A stretch of DNA of 62,000 bases. Origin: Chrysomallon squamiferum. Taxonomy: Eukaryota; Mollusca; Gastropoda; Neomphalida; Peltospiridae. Below are positions 12,910 to 25,204 of this stretch, piece by piece; within the stretch, counting starts at the first letter, position 1; every line of letters begins with the position of its first letter. The notes beneath the pieces are model-generated. The model was not told where the DNA came from. It searched no databases and saw only the letters and a program-made list of their open reading frames with translations. Both the position numbers and the translations under genes were made by a program. Location: contig CM022679.1 of NCBI GenBank assembly GCA_012295275.1, forward strand, positions 31,124,837-31,186,836, written 5' to 3'.

Positions 12910-13743
12910 ATTCTTATTGATATGCGCATTAAAAGAAAGACAAAAGGTGCAAATGTTAGTAAAAATAGTAGCTTTTCTTATTCATATTACATTGTACTTT
13001 GTAAATGACAACCTAGAACGAAACTATCTTTCTTTGTTTTTTAATACCGAATGGATGCCAAAACAAATTGTGAAATATTTTGCATTATTAAACTAATTAA
13101 TATTCATTCTAATGCAAAACCTTCCGTTTATTATTAACATAAATTCTTAATATATTTAATGATTCCAGTACTCGATTATCGATAATGTTGCATAGTATTA
13201 TACATAAACTTAATGGACATATTCCAGTTTTATAACACCATGAACAAAACAGAGAGATTATAAATTATTATCGTGTTACAAATAATAATACACTTTAATT
13301 TAACAGTTATTTGTGGATACTATTGATCTTATTACTATTGTTGTTTTTATTTACTAGTATTATCATGATCGCCGTTATCATTATTATAATAATTTATTAT
13401 TTTATTTGTTTATTTATTTTCAATAGTATAACATTTGCTGTTACTATATTTGATGGTCCCTAATCTACATTACTATTGTTAAAATAGTATTTAGTCTATT
13501 ATTTATCAATGCTCTGTTAACAAAGAAAACAGACACACATACAAAAAAACCCAGAGAGATCAACAACAGAAGCATGATATTAACAAGTAGAAAAAATAAC
13601 ACATTAAAAAATAAAAAGTTATTATTGATATATGTACTGTGCAGTTTGTAATTGGTGTTTAAAAAAAAAGACAAAAGCTGATCTAATAGTGCTGACTTAT
13701 TGGTGACTTCATTTATGTTATGAATTAAAAGATTGATACTCAC

Positions 13744-13758
13744 AGGTATGGGCTGTCG
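13744..13758 (-). CDS. Gene A microexon 7, 15 nt (DSPY)
   Basis: K-class exon CGACAGCCCATACCT, with acceptor ..TCTTCTTTGTACAG and donor GTGAGTATCA. It encodes DSPY with CT starting a Leu codon. It differs from its neighbour at 12598 at two bases, and both change the protein. Unlike most K units it lacks the upstream (CT)n tract. Confidence 0.65.
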
Positions 13759-14512
13759 CTGTACAAAGAAGATAAACACTCAGGTGAGTAATTCTTATTG
13801 ATATGCGTATTAAAAGAAAGACAAAAGGTGCAAACGTTAGTAAAAATAGTAGCTTTTCTTATTTATATGACATTGTACTTTGTAAATGACAAGCTAGAGT
13901 GAAACTATCTTTTTTTGTTTTTTAATACCGAATGGATGCCAAAACAAATTGTGAAATATATTGCATTATTAAACTAATTAATAATCATTCTAATGCAAAA
14001 CCTTTCGTTTATTATTAACATAAATTCTTAATATTTTTAATGATTCCAGTACTCGATTATAGATAATGTTGTATAGAATTATTTATAAAGTTGACGGACG
14101 TATTCCAAGTTTGTTACACCATAAATAAAGTAAGTAGTTTATAAATTGTCCTCGTATTATAAACAATGATACACTTTAATTTAACAGCCATTTGTCGATA
14201 TTACTATTATTGTTATTCGTATTGTTACTCTTGTTATTTGTACTATCATTATTCTGACCATCGTTATTATTTTTTCTTTATTTATCAATTAATAAATGTA
14301 TCTATTTATTTATGTTAACTAGTAAAAAATAGATAAAGTACCGTTATAAAAAAGAAAAACTAAAACAAAAACAAAAACGAAGTAAAGTTATTACAGTGAT
14401 ATATATTTTGCAGTTGTTGATAGGTGTTGCAAAAGAAAGACACAAAGTGATGTAATGATGCTGCAGTGTTGGTGATGTCATTTACATTGGGGCTTACTGG
14501 AATGATACTCAC

Positions 14513-14530
14513 TGTCGTAGTCTATGCTCG
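14513..14530 (-). CDS. Gene A microexon 6, 18 nt (EHRLR), shifted acceptor
   Basis: The donor is GTGAGTATCA. The usual acceptor position carries ACTGG where related units have ACAG, so it is lost. An AG five bases further on (GGATCAG) gives an 18-nt exon, CGAGCATAGACTACGACA, that keeps the frame and encodes EHRLR. The start is therefore inferred from frame plus the only suitable AG. Confidence 0.5.
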
Positions 14531-14963
14531 CTGATCCAGTATAAAGAAGAAAAACAATATGAATTCATTTTTTGTCAGTTATTTTAGTAGTGAATTTACA
14601 AGGGAAAACTAAAATACAAGTAACAAAAATAGTACTAAAATATATTTCATATAGACATATAAAGACAGATACGTATATATGTCTGTATATGTCTTTGTGC
14701 ACACATGCATACTATTATTATTATTATTCATATACGCATACACAGAGGCATATATAGACAGATAGACTGCTAAAGAAACAGATAGACTTGTCTCCGCTCT
14801 AAAGTAAAATAATTAGAGTATGGTAAATAAAGTAAAGTTATTACTGAGATATATCTTTTGTAGTTCTTAAACAGGTGCTCCAAAACAAAGACACAAAGTG
14901 ATATAATGGCGCTGCATTATTGATGATGGCATTTATGTTAGAGCTTAATAGGATGATACTCAC

Positions 14964-14990
14964 TCAGGTTGTAGTAACCCATGGCCGAAC
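14964..14990 (-). CDS. Gene A microexon 5, 27 nt (FGHGLLQP)
   Basis: The acceptor is ..TTCTTTATACAG and the donor GTGAGTATCA. In the family frame it encodes FGHGLLQP, preceded by a Gly junction codon and followed by Asp/Glu. No close copy of this core is seen elsewhere in the window. Confidence 0.6.
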   Translation of the reverse strand, partial: VRPWVTTT

Positions 14991-15554
14991 CTGTATAAAG
15001 AATAAAGAAACAGGTGGTGAATAATTCTGAAGTTAAAAATATTAATTAATTTTTTTCAGTTATTTTTATAGTGAATATACAAGTAACAAAAATAGTACGA
15101 CTAAAATATATTTCATACACGTACACATCCATATGTACATATACATATATATATATATACACATATAAATAAATATGTTTTACTCAGTAGAACATTTCGC
15201 TGAATAGAAACGTTAAGAAGCTACATGTTTACATTTTACCTCAGTCTGACATTGTCTGTGATATACAGAGTTGATAGCTCAGACATAAAGTTTCTGTAGT
15301 CGATCATTCGGGGATATTTACTTTATGTGACTATGCCTCGTACAGTGGCACTACCCGTGATTTTTAGTTAACTGCATCTATCTTACGTAGGATAAATTAA
15401 GGTTATCAAAATAAGGAGATTATGAATTATTCTCGTATTATAAACAATAATACATTTTAATTTAACAGACTTTGTGGATATGGTTATTATTGTAATTTAT
15501 TGTTGTTGTTTTTATCACTATTATTATAATGATCGTTATTATTATTATTTATAC

Positions 15555-15606
<52 letters not shown>

Positions 15607-15611
15607 CTCAC

Positions 15612-15620
15612 CCAGGTGCA
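15612..15620 (-). CDS. Gene A microexon 4, 9 nt (AP)
   Basis: The exon TGCACCTGG is only 9 nt. It follows acceptor ..CTTTTTTGACAG and precedes donor GTGAGTATAA, which runs straight into a (TAA)n microsatellite. It adds Ala-Pro plus junction Asp and Gly. It is one of the two shortest exons in the window. The intron flank on the acceptor side matches M-class units at 1054, 6623 and 11500. Confidence 0.55.
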
Positions 15621-16067
15621 CTGTCAAAAAAGAAAAAGAGTCAGGCGAATAATTCAGCAGTTCAAAAATATGAATTCATCTTTTTTCCAGTTATTTGACT
15701 AGCCAAAAGTAACATAAAGGTAATAAGAGTAAAAAATAAAACATAAATATATTTCATACACATACACACACATAGAAACATATATGCATACATTATAGCC
15801 TACATATATACATCTCTAGATAGATAGTTAGGTAAATAGATAGATAGTTTTATCACAGCTCTGAAGTAAAATAAATAAAATAAAGGAAATATATATCTAA
15901 AATGAGTTGCCTATAACTAAAATATTTGGAAATATTTAATCAGAGATTATTTTTCGTCATTAAACAGTCATTCTTCTGCCCATCAAGCTTTCTCCCTGAG
16001 TCACAAATATATATTTCTCTTTGTTTCTTAATATTAATGTGGACTTAAAATATACTTCACGTATACG

Positions 16068-16068
<1 letters not shown>

Positions 16069-16126
<58 letters not shown>
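16069..16126. repeat. (TA)n microsatellite interrupting a relic C unit
   Basis: A (TA)n run begins where a C-class exon would be expected: the flank AATGTGGACTTAAAATATAC is present, the donor is altered, and the exon is gone. The unit appears to have been destroyed by repeat expansion or a deletion ending in it. Confidence 0.6.
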
Positions 16127-16130
<4 letters not shown>

Positions 16131-16652
16131 CATACACACATACATACAAAATATAAATTAATGTTAGTACCATGAACGAAATAAGGAGATTGTAAATAAT
16201 TCTCTTATTATAAACAATAATACACTTTAATTTAAATATTTGTTGTTACCGCATTTGATGAACTGTAATCTACGTCATTACTGCTAAAATAGTATTTAGT
16301 CTACACACACAAGAAAAAACACTGAAATGGATTTGGCCTGAGATTCGTCTGAATTATTACTTTAGTGTGTGCGAATGTAATGTGGAAAGTTTATTTATTT
16401 AATAATATTTTAATTATTTAGTAAGGCGTTTAAAACGTTTGCGGAGATCAAGAAGTGAATCCTGAAATTAAGAAATAGAGAAAATATCATTTTGTCCACT
16501 CTTCACTTTGAAAAAACAACAGCAAAGTTATTACTGAGATATAGTTTTTGTAGATCTTAATAGGAGATCCAAAACAAAGACACAAAGTGATATAATGGAG
16601 CTGCATTATTGATGATGACATTTATGTTAGAGCTGAATAGGATGATACTCAC

Positions 16653-16673
16653 TCAAGTGGCACTAAACGATAT
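16653..16673 (-). CDS. Gene A microexon 3, 21 nt (YRLVPL)
   Basis: The exon lies between acceptor ..TATACATTTTCAG and donor GTGAGTATCA. It encodes YRLVPL, with flanking junction codons Lys and Asp/Glu. The intron sequence just downstream on the sense strand (ATCCTATTCAGCTCTAACAT..) is shared with the exons at 14964 and 1054, so this is an M-class paralogue with an unrelated core. Confidence 0.6.
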   Translation of the reverse strand: MSFSAT

Positions 16674-16910
16674 CTGAAAATGTATAAAGAAAAAAATAAC
16701 CAGTCAATGAATAATTCTGAAGTTCAAAAATAGGATTTTTTTTTTCAGTTATTCTCAGAGTGAATATACAAGGAAAAAGCAAAATACAAGTAGAAAAATA
16801 ATACAACAGAAATATATTTAATGCACATACAGAGATACATACATACATGTATACATACATGCGTATACACCTACACACATATATGAAGTGAAATAAATAA
16901 AATAAAGTAA

Positions 16911-16951
<41 letters not shown>

Positions 16952-17059
16952 ATATCATTATACAGTCATTATTTTGCCCATCTAGCTTTCTTCTGTGTCA
17001 GACATATATTTATCTCTGTTTCTTGATGTTAATGTCGACTTAAAACATATTTCACTTAC

Positions 17060-17080
17060 TTAGCGGATCGCCTAAACAGG
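17060..17080 (-). CDS. Gene A microexon 2, 21 nt (LFRRSA)
   Basis: Its acceptor is ..TATTTTTTATTTTCAG and its donor GTAAGTGAAA. Flanks match the 30-nt C-class exons, but this one is three codons shorter and encodes LFRRSA. The Gly of the class motif G-R-S is replaced by Arg, which leaves a dibasic RR. Confidence 0.6.
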
Positions 17081-17478
17081 CTGAAAATAAAAAATACAAA
17101 TATTTTACTGAGTGCAACATTTCACTGAATCGAAACGTTAGCCAGCTACAGTTTACCTTCTACCTCAGTCCGACATTGTCTGCAAGATAGAGAATTGATA
17201 GCTCAGACAAAAGTGTCTCTGGTAGATCATTCAAGGGTATTTACTTTATATGATTATGACTCGTATACTGGCACTATCCAAGAGTTTATGTTATACAGAT
17301 AGCTGCATCTATCTTATGTTCCATAAATTAATGTTAACTTACTTAACATATTTCAAGTTTATTACTCCATGAAGAAAATAAAGAGGTTATAAATTATTCT
17401 CGTATTATAAACAATAACACACTTTAATTTAACAGCCATTTTTCGATAATGTTATTATTGTTATTCTTAGTGTTGTTA

Positions 17479-17584
<106 letters not shown>

Positions 17585-17933
17585 TAATATTATTATGATC
17601 ATCCTTATTATAATTTTTATTATTTATTAATCACATATACACACTGAAATGGATTAACACTTTAGTGTGTACGAATCTAACGTGGAAAGATAATTTGTTT
17701 AATAATATTTGATTTATTTGAGATGATCTTTACAAGGCTCCGGAGATTAAGAGCAAAATCGTCATTTTTACCTCATTACATATTAAAAAAAAAAAAAAAA
17801 CAGTACAACTATTACTGATATATCTATTTTGTAGTTCTTAATAGGTCTTTCAAAACAAGGACACAAACTGATATAATAGTGCTGCATTATTGTTGATATT
17901 TCTGTTAGTGTTTAATAGAATGATATTACTCAC

Positions 17934-17948
17934 GGGTTATAGCCGTCC
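17934..17948 (-). CDS. Gene A microexon 1, 15 nt (DGYN)
   Basis: Exon GGACGGCTATAACCC sits between acceptor ..TTTTTTATACAG and donor GTGAGTAATA. With the signal exon it gives Arg at the junction, then DGYN, and CC starts a Pro codon. It belongs to the 15-nt class (K class) but has a different core from all other members. Confidence 0.6.
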
Positions 17949-18201
17949 CTGTATAAAAAAGATAAACAGTCAGGTGAATAATTCGGCAGTTCAAAAATAT
18001 GAATTAATTTTGTATCTCTTAACTTACTAGTAAAACAAAAGTAAAAAAAAATAGTACAGCATAAATATATTTCATACACGTACACATACATATCAACATA
18101 ATCCATACGTACATGCATATATTCATATATAGACAGAACTGGTTACAATCTCAAATAAAAACAAATATAACAGTACTGCAGATAAATACAATAATACTCA
18201 T

Positions 18202-18213
18202 GGAGATTCTTCC
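18202..18213 (-). pseudogene. Gene A relic microexon with broken donor
   Basis: The minus strand shows a T-rich tract and AG, then GGAAGAATCTCC (12 nt, open as EES in the family frame), then ATGAGTATT. The family donor would be GTGAGTATT, so one G-to-A change removes the GT. Position and flanks fit the array. It is probably a dead exon and would be the first after the signal exon. Confidence 0.4.
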
Positions 18214-19445
18214 CTGAAAAAAAAACTCAACCCTGATATAAATACATTGTAGTAGATGGCCAACCTGGGTCTATGTTCTTGTATTTTGGAATAAACCAAT
18301 AAAGTCGTCGAGAAAAATAAATAAATACATCAGGTATTTTGTAATGCTTAAAACAGACAAGTCAAAAATCAGTGGTTCGATTTCTAGAAAACAGTATTTC
18401 ATTTTAAGATTTTCATTTTGGTCTTTTAGTTTACATCTGTGAATACTTTTATATTCCATACTCTAAATGAAAACCTAGAGTGAAACTGTTTTTGTTTTAC
18501 TTTTTAATATCGAATGCGTTCCAAAACGAACTGTGAAATGATATTGCATTATTAACCTAATTAATATCTTTTCTAACGTAAAACTTTCTGTTTAGTATTA
18601 ACATAAAATCTTAATATATTCCATGATGCCAGTGTTCGATTATCGATAATGTTGCATAGTTTTATGTTTTTTCTGTATATTTATAAATAAATTTCTAATG
18701 ACTGGTTTGGGTCCGGAATATTAGTATGAACACATTGAGGTATCTTATCAAATTTGGTCTATGAATTTGTTTTGTTAAATGAGGAACTATAGGCAGCTGG
18801 AAAATCATTAAGTGGTGTGTAACTCCGAGTAAAAAGAATTCATTTATTGGACTTTTTTTTACAATTTGTTTTACATACTTTAGTTTTGCATCTTAATAGT
18901 TTTCTTAATATGAATATATTCCTTAAAATAGAATTACATTGCCTCTGTTTTATTCTTACGTACAATTTCCAGTAATAAAAACCTCATACTGACGTATAGC
19001 AAATTAAATGTAAATGAAATAGTAAATATTCGATTTAAAACATATAGGAATATAACATCAAACGATTAGTGATGGAAAACGAAAAAATAATAATAGTAAT
19101 AATAATAATAATCATAACAATAACAACAGCAACAACAACAACAACAATAATAATAATAATAATAATAATGATGTATAAAAAATACTATTAAAATTATATG
19201 TATATAATTAAAGCCATATAATAAGAAACGTTTTACATTCAAGATTGTTTAGGTGAAATGTTTTATTTCTTATAATTCCATAGATGTACTTGTATTGAAA
19301 TAAATTACGATTATTACTAATATATTTAATTACATCTACAGTCCCCAGCATTAAAGAAAGATTTTTTATTTTGTACTCATCTCGATTCATTGATCCGTCT
19401 CATACAAAAAATTCACTGAACAGGAAAAGTGAAAAGGAAACTAAC

Positions 19446-19528
19446 CGGTATTCGTAAGATGTTAACTCGACCTGCACTGATCCCAAAATAATCCAGAGCA
19501 GAATAATTTGCTGTTTCAACACAGACAT
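19446..19528 (-). CDS. Gene A signal-peptide exon
   Basis: This is the first coding exon of a secreted peptide precursor. Its acceptor is TTTCCAG at 19544-45, followed by a 15-base untranslated piece and ATG. It encodes 27 residues plus two bases of the next codon. After MSVLKQ comes a hydrophobic core, QIILLWIILGSVQ, and the exon continues VELTSYEY. It ends TACCG|GTTAGT, a slightly weak donor. The Met-basic-hydrophobic-small-residue layout is a typical signal peptide with likely cleavage near GSVQ. The exon is clearly homologous to those at 29504-29598, 50308-50393 and 55973-56041. Compared with them it has Gln for Leu at residue 6 and Trp for Leu at residue 12. Confidence 0.75.
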
Positions 19529-19869
19529 AGTGAACAACGTCAACTGGAAACGTGCACGGATTCGTTAAAAGACAAAATTAGACGAAACATTAATTTTACT
19601 GTTTACCAAGCGCACTTAGTGTTCAGTATTATTGCAAATTATCATTGCCAAAAAAAAATATATATATATATATTTATTTATTTATTAATGAAAAATTACT
19701 AAATTTGAGAAATGTATACATTTAATGTTTAGCGCTGTGACTGAATAAGATTTTGAACTTTTTCCGTCTGTAGAAATGAAGTATTAGAAACATTTACTAC
19801 GTTTAAATGTATGCTTGTTTTTAATAATTTTAGATGTAAAAAAATAATTATAAAGTGAAAATAACTTAC

Positions 19870-19932
19870 CAAAAATATTCAATGACCTAGCTGTAACAAT
19901 ATGTGCAATATCGTGGGTACGAGGTATTTATA
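19870..19932 (-). promoter_or_regulatory. Gene A core promoter and untranslated leader exon
   Basis: On the minus strand TATAAATA lies at 19932-19925. About 25-30 bases downstream begins a segment shared with the other family members (GATATTGCACATATT then CAGCTAG). It ends at a donor, TTTTTG|GTAAGTTAT, with the last exon base at 19870. The signal exon follows about 330 bases downstream. The transcription start, near 19900, is inferred from TATA spacing only. The same TATA-leader-donor layout recurs at 29.9, 49.8 and 55.5 kb, which supports it as a real first exon. Confidence 0.65.
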
Positions 19933-22059
19933 ACGATCCACGGACGCAATAATCATCAATCAAACCTCTGATATCTAAAAGATTACTATGGCAGAAAAAT
20001 ATAAAGTTAAAATAAATGTAAGGTTTGTGACAGGTGAAACCATAAAACGTGGAATGTTCATACATTTTATAATTAATTTACTCTGTGCATTCTATCGATT
20101 TTTCTATCAGTATGTGTGTCATGGGTGTTTGCCTGTATGTCGGTGTACATGGCTGTGTATATGTTTGTATATGTTTCTATGTATATATGTATGTATATTT
20201 TATGTATGTATGTATGTATGTTTGTATATATGTATGTATGTATCTATCTATCTATCAGTCTTTCTCTCTACCTGTCTGTCTATCTGTCTATCTATCTATC
20301 TCTCTCTACATCTGTCCATCGATATTTTTATCTAACTATATTTCTATATATCTGTCTATCTATCTATCTATATACATATATATATATATATGTGTGTGTG
20401 TGTGTTTGTGTGTATGTGTGTGTCAATATGTGAATCTGTCTGTCTATCTATCTTTCTTTCTATTTTTCTATATACCCATCTCTTTACCTAATTGTTCTAT
20501 AATAAGTGAAATGATATTCAAGATGTATATTGATGATTATAATATATGAAATTACTATAGAGTGACTGTTCTATGAATACAAATAGGTTTCACTATTTCA
20601 CTCTTTTGAAAAAAAAATTCTGTCAGCACGAAACGTTTCCTATGGTTAAAAAGAAAACGCTACAGTCCATTACTGTAAAAACAGAACGTTACGAAATTAA
20701 TAAAAACACTGCTTTGATATCGATTACTTCGTCCTGTAAATCTGCTAGATAGAGCTTTGTATTCATGACAGTGGTTAAAACTCAATTAAACATTCCGAGT
20801 AAATCTTTTTTGATTTCTTAAAAGAATGGTAATACATGAATAAAGTCGTCACAAAGTTTTTACTTTTCCCCTAAGCAGTTACTGTTCAGTATGGTTGAAA
20901 ATTGTTTTTGATTTTGACATAGAGATACAGATGTAAAAGCCCACCACCTTCATCTCAACTGATTTTGAATTGCACCCTCCATGACGACTTCACAGGTTGC
21001 CGACTTTCTTGTAATACGGAAACATGATAAGACAGGTAAGTTAGATGCAGTGGGTTAAAATGATGATGCTACAATTGGACATTACAGAGTTATAATTCTA
21101 AAGGGTTCTATTAACTACGAACAGTATATATCAATGCCAAAACCGTTGGTTTTAACACCACATGTTCAGACCAAGTTTCCCCAAGGGATGCAGTAAACCA
21201 TCTCCACACTCTTTATGTAATTATGACATATTAATCACAATTTGTATTCTTCTTAATGTTCTAATAGATTTTATATTTTATTTATTGTCAACAAGAAATT
21301 AGTATGAAATAATAATATTTTATTGTTATATCTTCCTAAACCTAGTGAGAAATGAGATTACTTTATTATTAGCATATATATTATTTTCTCATCTTCACTG
21401 AATACAAATTCTTCCATTTATTGAATCATTCTTCATGCCATTCACATTAATTTTATAAAGTTCTGAATAATATAAAGCTATTTCGTTATTCTCGTTATTA
21501 TTGAATAATAATGCTTTTCTAAAAACATGCTCAATTCACCTTATCACAAATATTTTTATAGCAGATAAAAAATTAAAAAAACAAATTAAAATCGTGAATT
21601 GAGATAAAAAAGTACGATTTGCTCAACAGTCAGACAGTTAGCTTATATTTCTAACTCTAGTGAGAAGTGAGATTACTTTATTATTAACATATATATTATT
21701 TTTATCATTTTCCATTTACTGAATAATTCTTCATGTCATTCACATTACTTTTATAAAGTTCTGAAAATGTCTTGTTGGTAACATAAGCTATTTCATGACT
21801 GTCGTGTTGAATAATAATGCTTTTCTAAATACATGAGGAATTCACCAAAAGAGAAAGATTTTTATAGCGGATGCAAAATAATAAAATAAATTAAGATCAT
21901 GAATTAAGACAAAAAACAAAATTACGAGTTGTTGGTCATAATTTCTGAAAGAAAAGAGTATATCATTCTGGATAAACAGGTATATAAAACTGTCAGTTAT
22001 ATGAGTTTCTGATTTATGTTTTTCAAACTGTCATATATATTTTTTTAAATGTGTTTCTG

Positions 22060-22440
22060 CTTTGCTGTTATTAGTACAGTAGAGGCAGTTAAAATAATAT
22101 TATCTACTTTGTGTCCCGTTTACTTTATTTATTTATTTATTCAATTTTTCTCTTTTTTTGTTTTTTACTTTTTTTTTTTTTTTTTTTTTTGCTTTTCTGC
22201 TGTCCAGTATTACTATTCAAACGTTTCGTCCTTTATTATTATTCTATACTGTAATATTATTATTCATTATTACTATATATTGTAATAGATACCTCAACTG
22301 TTTTAGAGAAATGTGATTAATTGATATCGTAGTACTAGCGGTAGAACGTACGTGCAAACCTACAATAATACTTTTCTGCTTAAATTTAATCTTTCTCTTA
22401 CGTTATGAAATTTGACAGACTTATTGTAACTACAACTTAT
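22060..22440. repeat. Dispersed about 400-bp repeat, copy 1 (others near 23840 and 46190)
   Basis: The segment contains a GCAGTAGAGGYA-type motif, a T-rich stretch, ATTATTATTCTAT..ATTATTCATTATTACTA, and later TAATATCKTAGTACTA and CGTACGT. It matches 23840-24110 and 46190-46540 in the same orientation. No coding pattern was recognised. Confidence 0.6.
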
Positions 22441-22496
22441 ATTATTAGTATTTCAACTCATCTTTCTCTCAGATAAATAGAGAATTATTATGCACA

Positions 22497-22500
<4 letters not shown>

Positions 22501-22590
<90 letters not shown>
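22501..22590. repeat. (AG)n microsatellite
   Basis: About 90 bases of AG in upstream DNA of gene A. Confidence 0.95.
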
Positions 22591-22593
<3 letters not shown>

Positions 22594-23330
22594 TTTGTTT
22601 TGAACCTTGTTGATTTCACTTCATTCATGGCCAACATACTTCACATGTAAAGGGCTGATTACATACACCGTTTGTTCTAATGAGAGATAGTAAAGTTCTG
22701 TTTATATCAACAATGTTCCGACAGAGGAGTATAATTCTCCTAAGTTATAATATACGTTGGGGGCCAGATATCTTCTGGAGACACAATTACCCTACCTTAC
22801 CCTAATAACTAACTACATCAGCGTTTATTTCATTTAACTCTAATACTCTTGAATGAGACCTTGTCCTTTTTAAATCACCTCAAGTCAAGATTAATCTGCA
22901 AAATGTTACCTATACAACATATAAAAGGTCGAGAACTGTAATAGTTTCAGTTTAATAATAAAATACACTTAAAGTGGACACATGAAACCACTAGAGCGAT
23001 ATGACACAGCTTTAATACTGTATTATAACCTTACCTTGAATGCTGATTTCGAAAGATTCATTGGAGGAATTTTGAGTGATAAAGAAGAGCAATAATTGTT
23101 CTTTGTATTTATATAATTGCAGTGAAAGTGTCAGAAAAGACGGTTTTCGGCCAACAAATCCCAGCTAATACTTGAGATTTATATTCCACGTGTCAACAAA
23201 GTCTGATTTATCGGATTAAACCCACTGTGTGATTCGACATGGAATGTCCCTATCATGGATTTTTTATAAATATTTGCTGATATCTGTAAACACAACAAAA
23301 TGTAAGTAAAAGTAATTGTTTCTTAAAAAT
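22590..23330. repeat. Non-coding block shared in inverted form with 49270-49670
   Basis: The block holds AACTTTGTTTTGAACCTTGT, ACTTCATTCATGGCCA, ACGTTGGGGGCCAGA and CACTGTGTGATTCGACATG. Each recurs in reverse complement order between 49670 and 49370. The right copy is shorter because internal pieces are missing. It lies upstream of gene A in one copy and just upstream of the gene C promoter in the other. Confidence 0.7.
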
Positions 23331-24295
23331 CCTCTCCTATTTTATTTTTTCTGAAAGAGAATTTAGTATGAAATAATAATATTTTATTAATATATCTTGC
23401 TATACGCAATGAGAAATGAGATTACTTTATTATTATTTGATAATAGAAAGATAATTGTTCATTCGCATGTTGAATAATGATGTTTTTCATACCACATGTT
23501 AAATATTTTAATGCAGATACAAAATGACAGAATAAGTTATAATCGTGAATTAAAGAAGTAGAAAAGTATACTACTGGCTCGAACGTGAGATTAGAAAGGA
23601 AGTTTATATTTTAACTTCTACAATAATGTTTTATGATCCGATTATTTATACACAGATTTCAATTAATAACATTTTATCTCCTCTTTGTATTTTCATAGTT
23701 TATACAAACAATATGAAGAAAACCAAAATAACCTAGAAATTATAATAAAGGTGATGGTGATCACGATAATAATAACATCTACAATGAGTAATAATTTAAT
23801 CTGTATTATTTTTCATAATATTATAACAGTGTGTAATCGATCATAATGCAGTAGAGGTAGTGTTTTATCTCTGGTTTATATTACTTTATTGAGCATTATT
23901 ATTATTCTATATTGTTCTTTCATTATTCATTATTATTAATTACTGTACTAGATATCGCAATTGTTTTAGTGAAGTATGTTTAATTAATATCTTAATACTC
24001 ACACTAGTACGTACATACGTACCTATCTACAATACAAATGTTCTGTTTAAATGTTTTCCTTCTCTTACATTTAGAATGAAATTTAGCAGAGTAATTGTAA
24101 CTAATAATAATAATAATCTTATTATTTTATGTCTTTTTTCAGTGATACTAATATGCTACGTAATGTAACATGGAAATATTCTCATTTCTTTTTCTTCTGT
24201 TTTGTAAATAGTTATTGCAGGTAGGCTACAGGACAAGATGTGTTTTATACTGAAAGGGAATACAAATTTCGAAATGGATAAATAGACAATTATAC

Positions 24296-24420
<125 letters not shown>

Positions 24421-24696
24421 TTCATGCCCTCGCTTTTAAATAGCTAAAATAGATTCAGTGTTTTACATTAGGACTTTATTATCTCCTTAGCTTGTAACAT
24501 CATTCTCTTTTAAAAGTTCACTCGTAGCTCTGAAGTAAAATCAACAAATAAATGTATATAATATAAATAAGCAAATAAACAAATAAATAATAACGAGTTG
24601 CCTATAACTAAACTGTTTCGAAATTTTAATCATTATACAGTCATTCTTGTGCAGATCTAGCTTTCTCCATGAGATACACAGAGTTATACACACAGA

Positions 24697-24797
<101 letters not shown>

Positions 24798-25174
24798 AGA
24801 GTTGCCTACAACTAAAATATTTTGAAATTTTAATACAGTCATTCTTCTGGACATCTAGCTGAGTCCCTGTCTCAGTCCCTGTGACAGACATATATTTATC
24901 TTTGTTTCTTCATATTAATGTGCACTTAATAGGTGTTCTTAATAGGTGTTCCAAAACAAGGACACAAAGTGAAATAATAGTGCTCTGTTATTGGTGATGT
25001 AGTAAATATATATATAAAGAGTTGCCTATAACTAAAATGTTTTGAAATTTTAATCATGGATTATTGTTTATCATTACAAAGTCATTCTTCTGCATACCCA
25101 GGTTTCTGCCTGTGTCAAATATATTTATCATAGATCCTTCCTATTAATGTGGACTTAAAATACACTTGACTCAC

Positions 25175-25204
25175 TTGCGAGTTGGAATGGATCGCTCATG
25201 TTGG
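25175..25204 (-). CDS. Gene B microexon 6, 30 nt (QHERSIPTR)
   Basis: C-class exon between ..TATTTTTTATTTTCAG and GTGAGTCAAG. It encodes QHERSIPTR, with Glu replacing the Gly of the class motif. No further family exon was recognised downstream of it before gene A. Confidence 0.55.

Larger units (their letters stand above)
18480..21650. repeat. Promoter-region duplication, copy 1 (partner 28600-31410)
   Basis: Collinear blocks are shared with 28600-31410 at an offset of about 9.8-10.1 kb. They include CTGGTTTGGGTCC near 18703 and 28823, the signal exons, the leaders, and a block reading CACCCTCCATGACGACTTCA near 20970 and 30740. Apart from the leader and signal exon of gene A no convincing gene was seen here. 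The 20160-20460 stretch is a TGTA/TCTA simple repeat. Confidence 0.75.
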
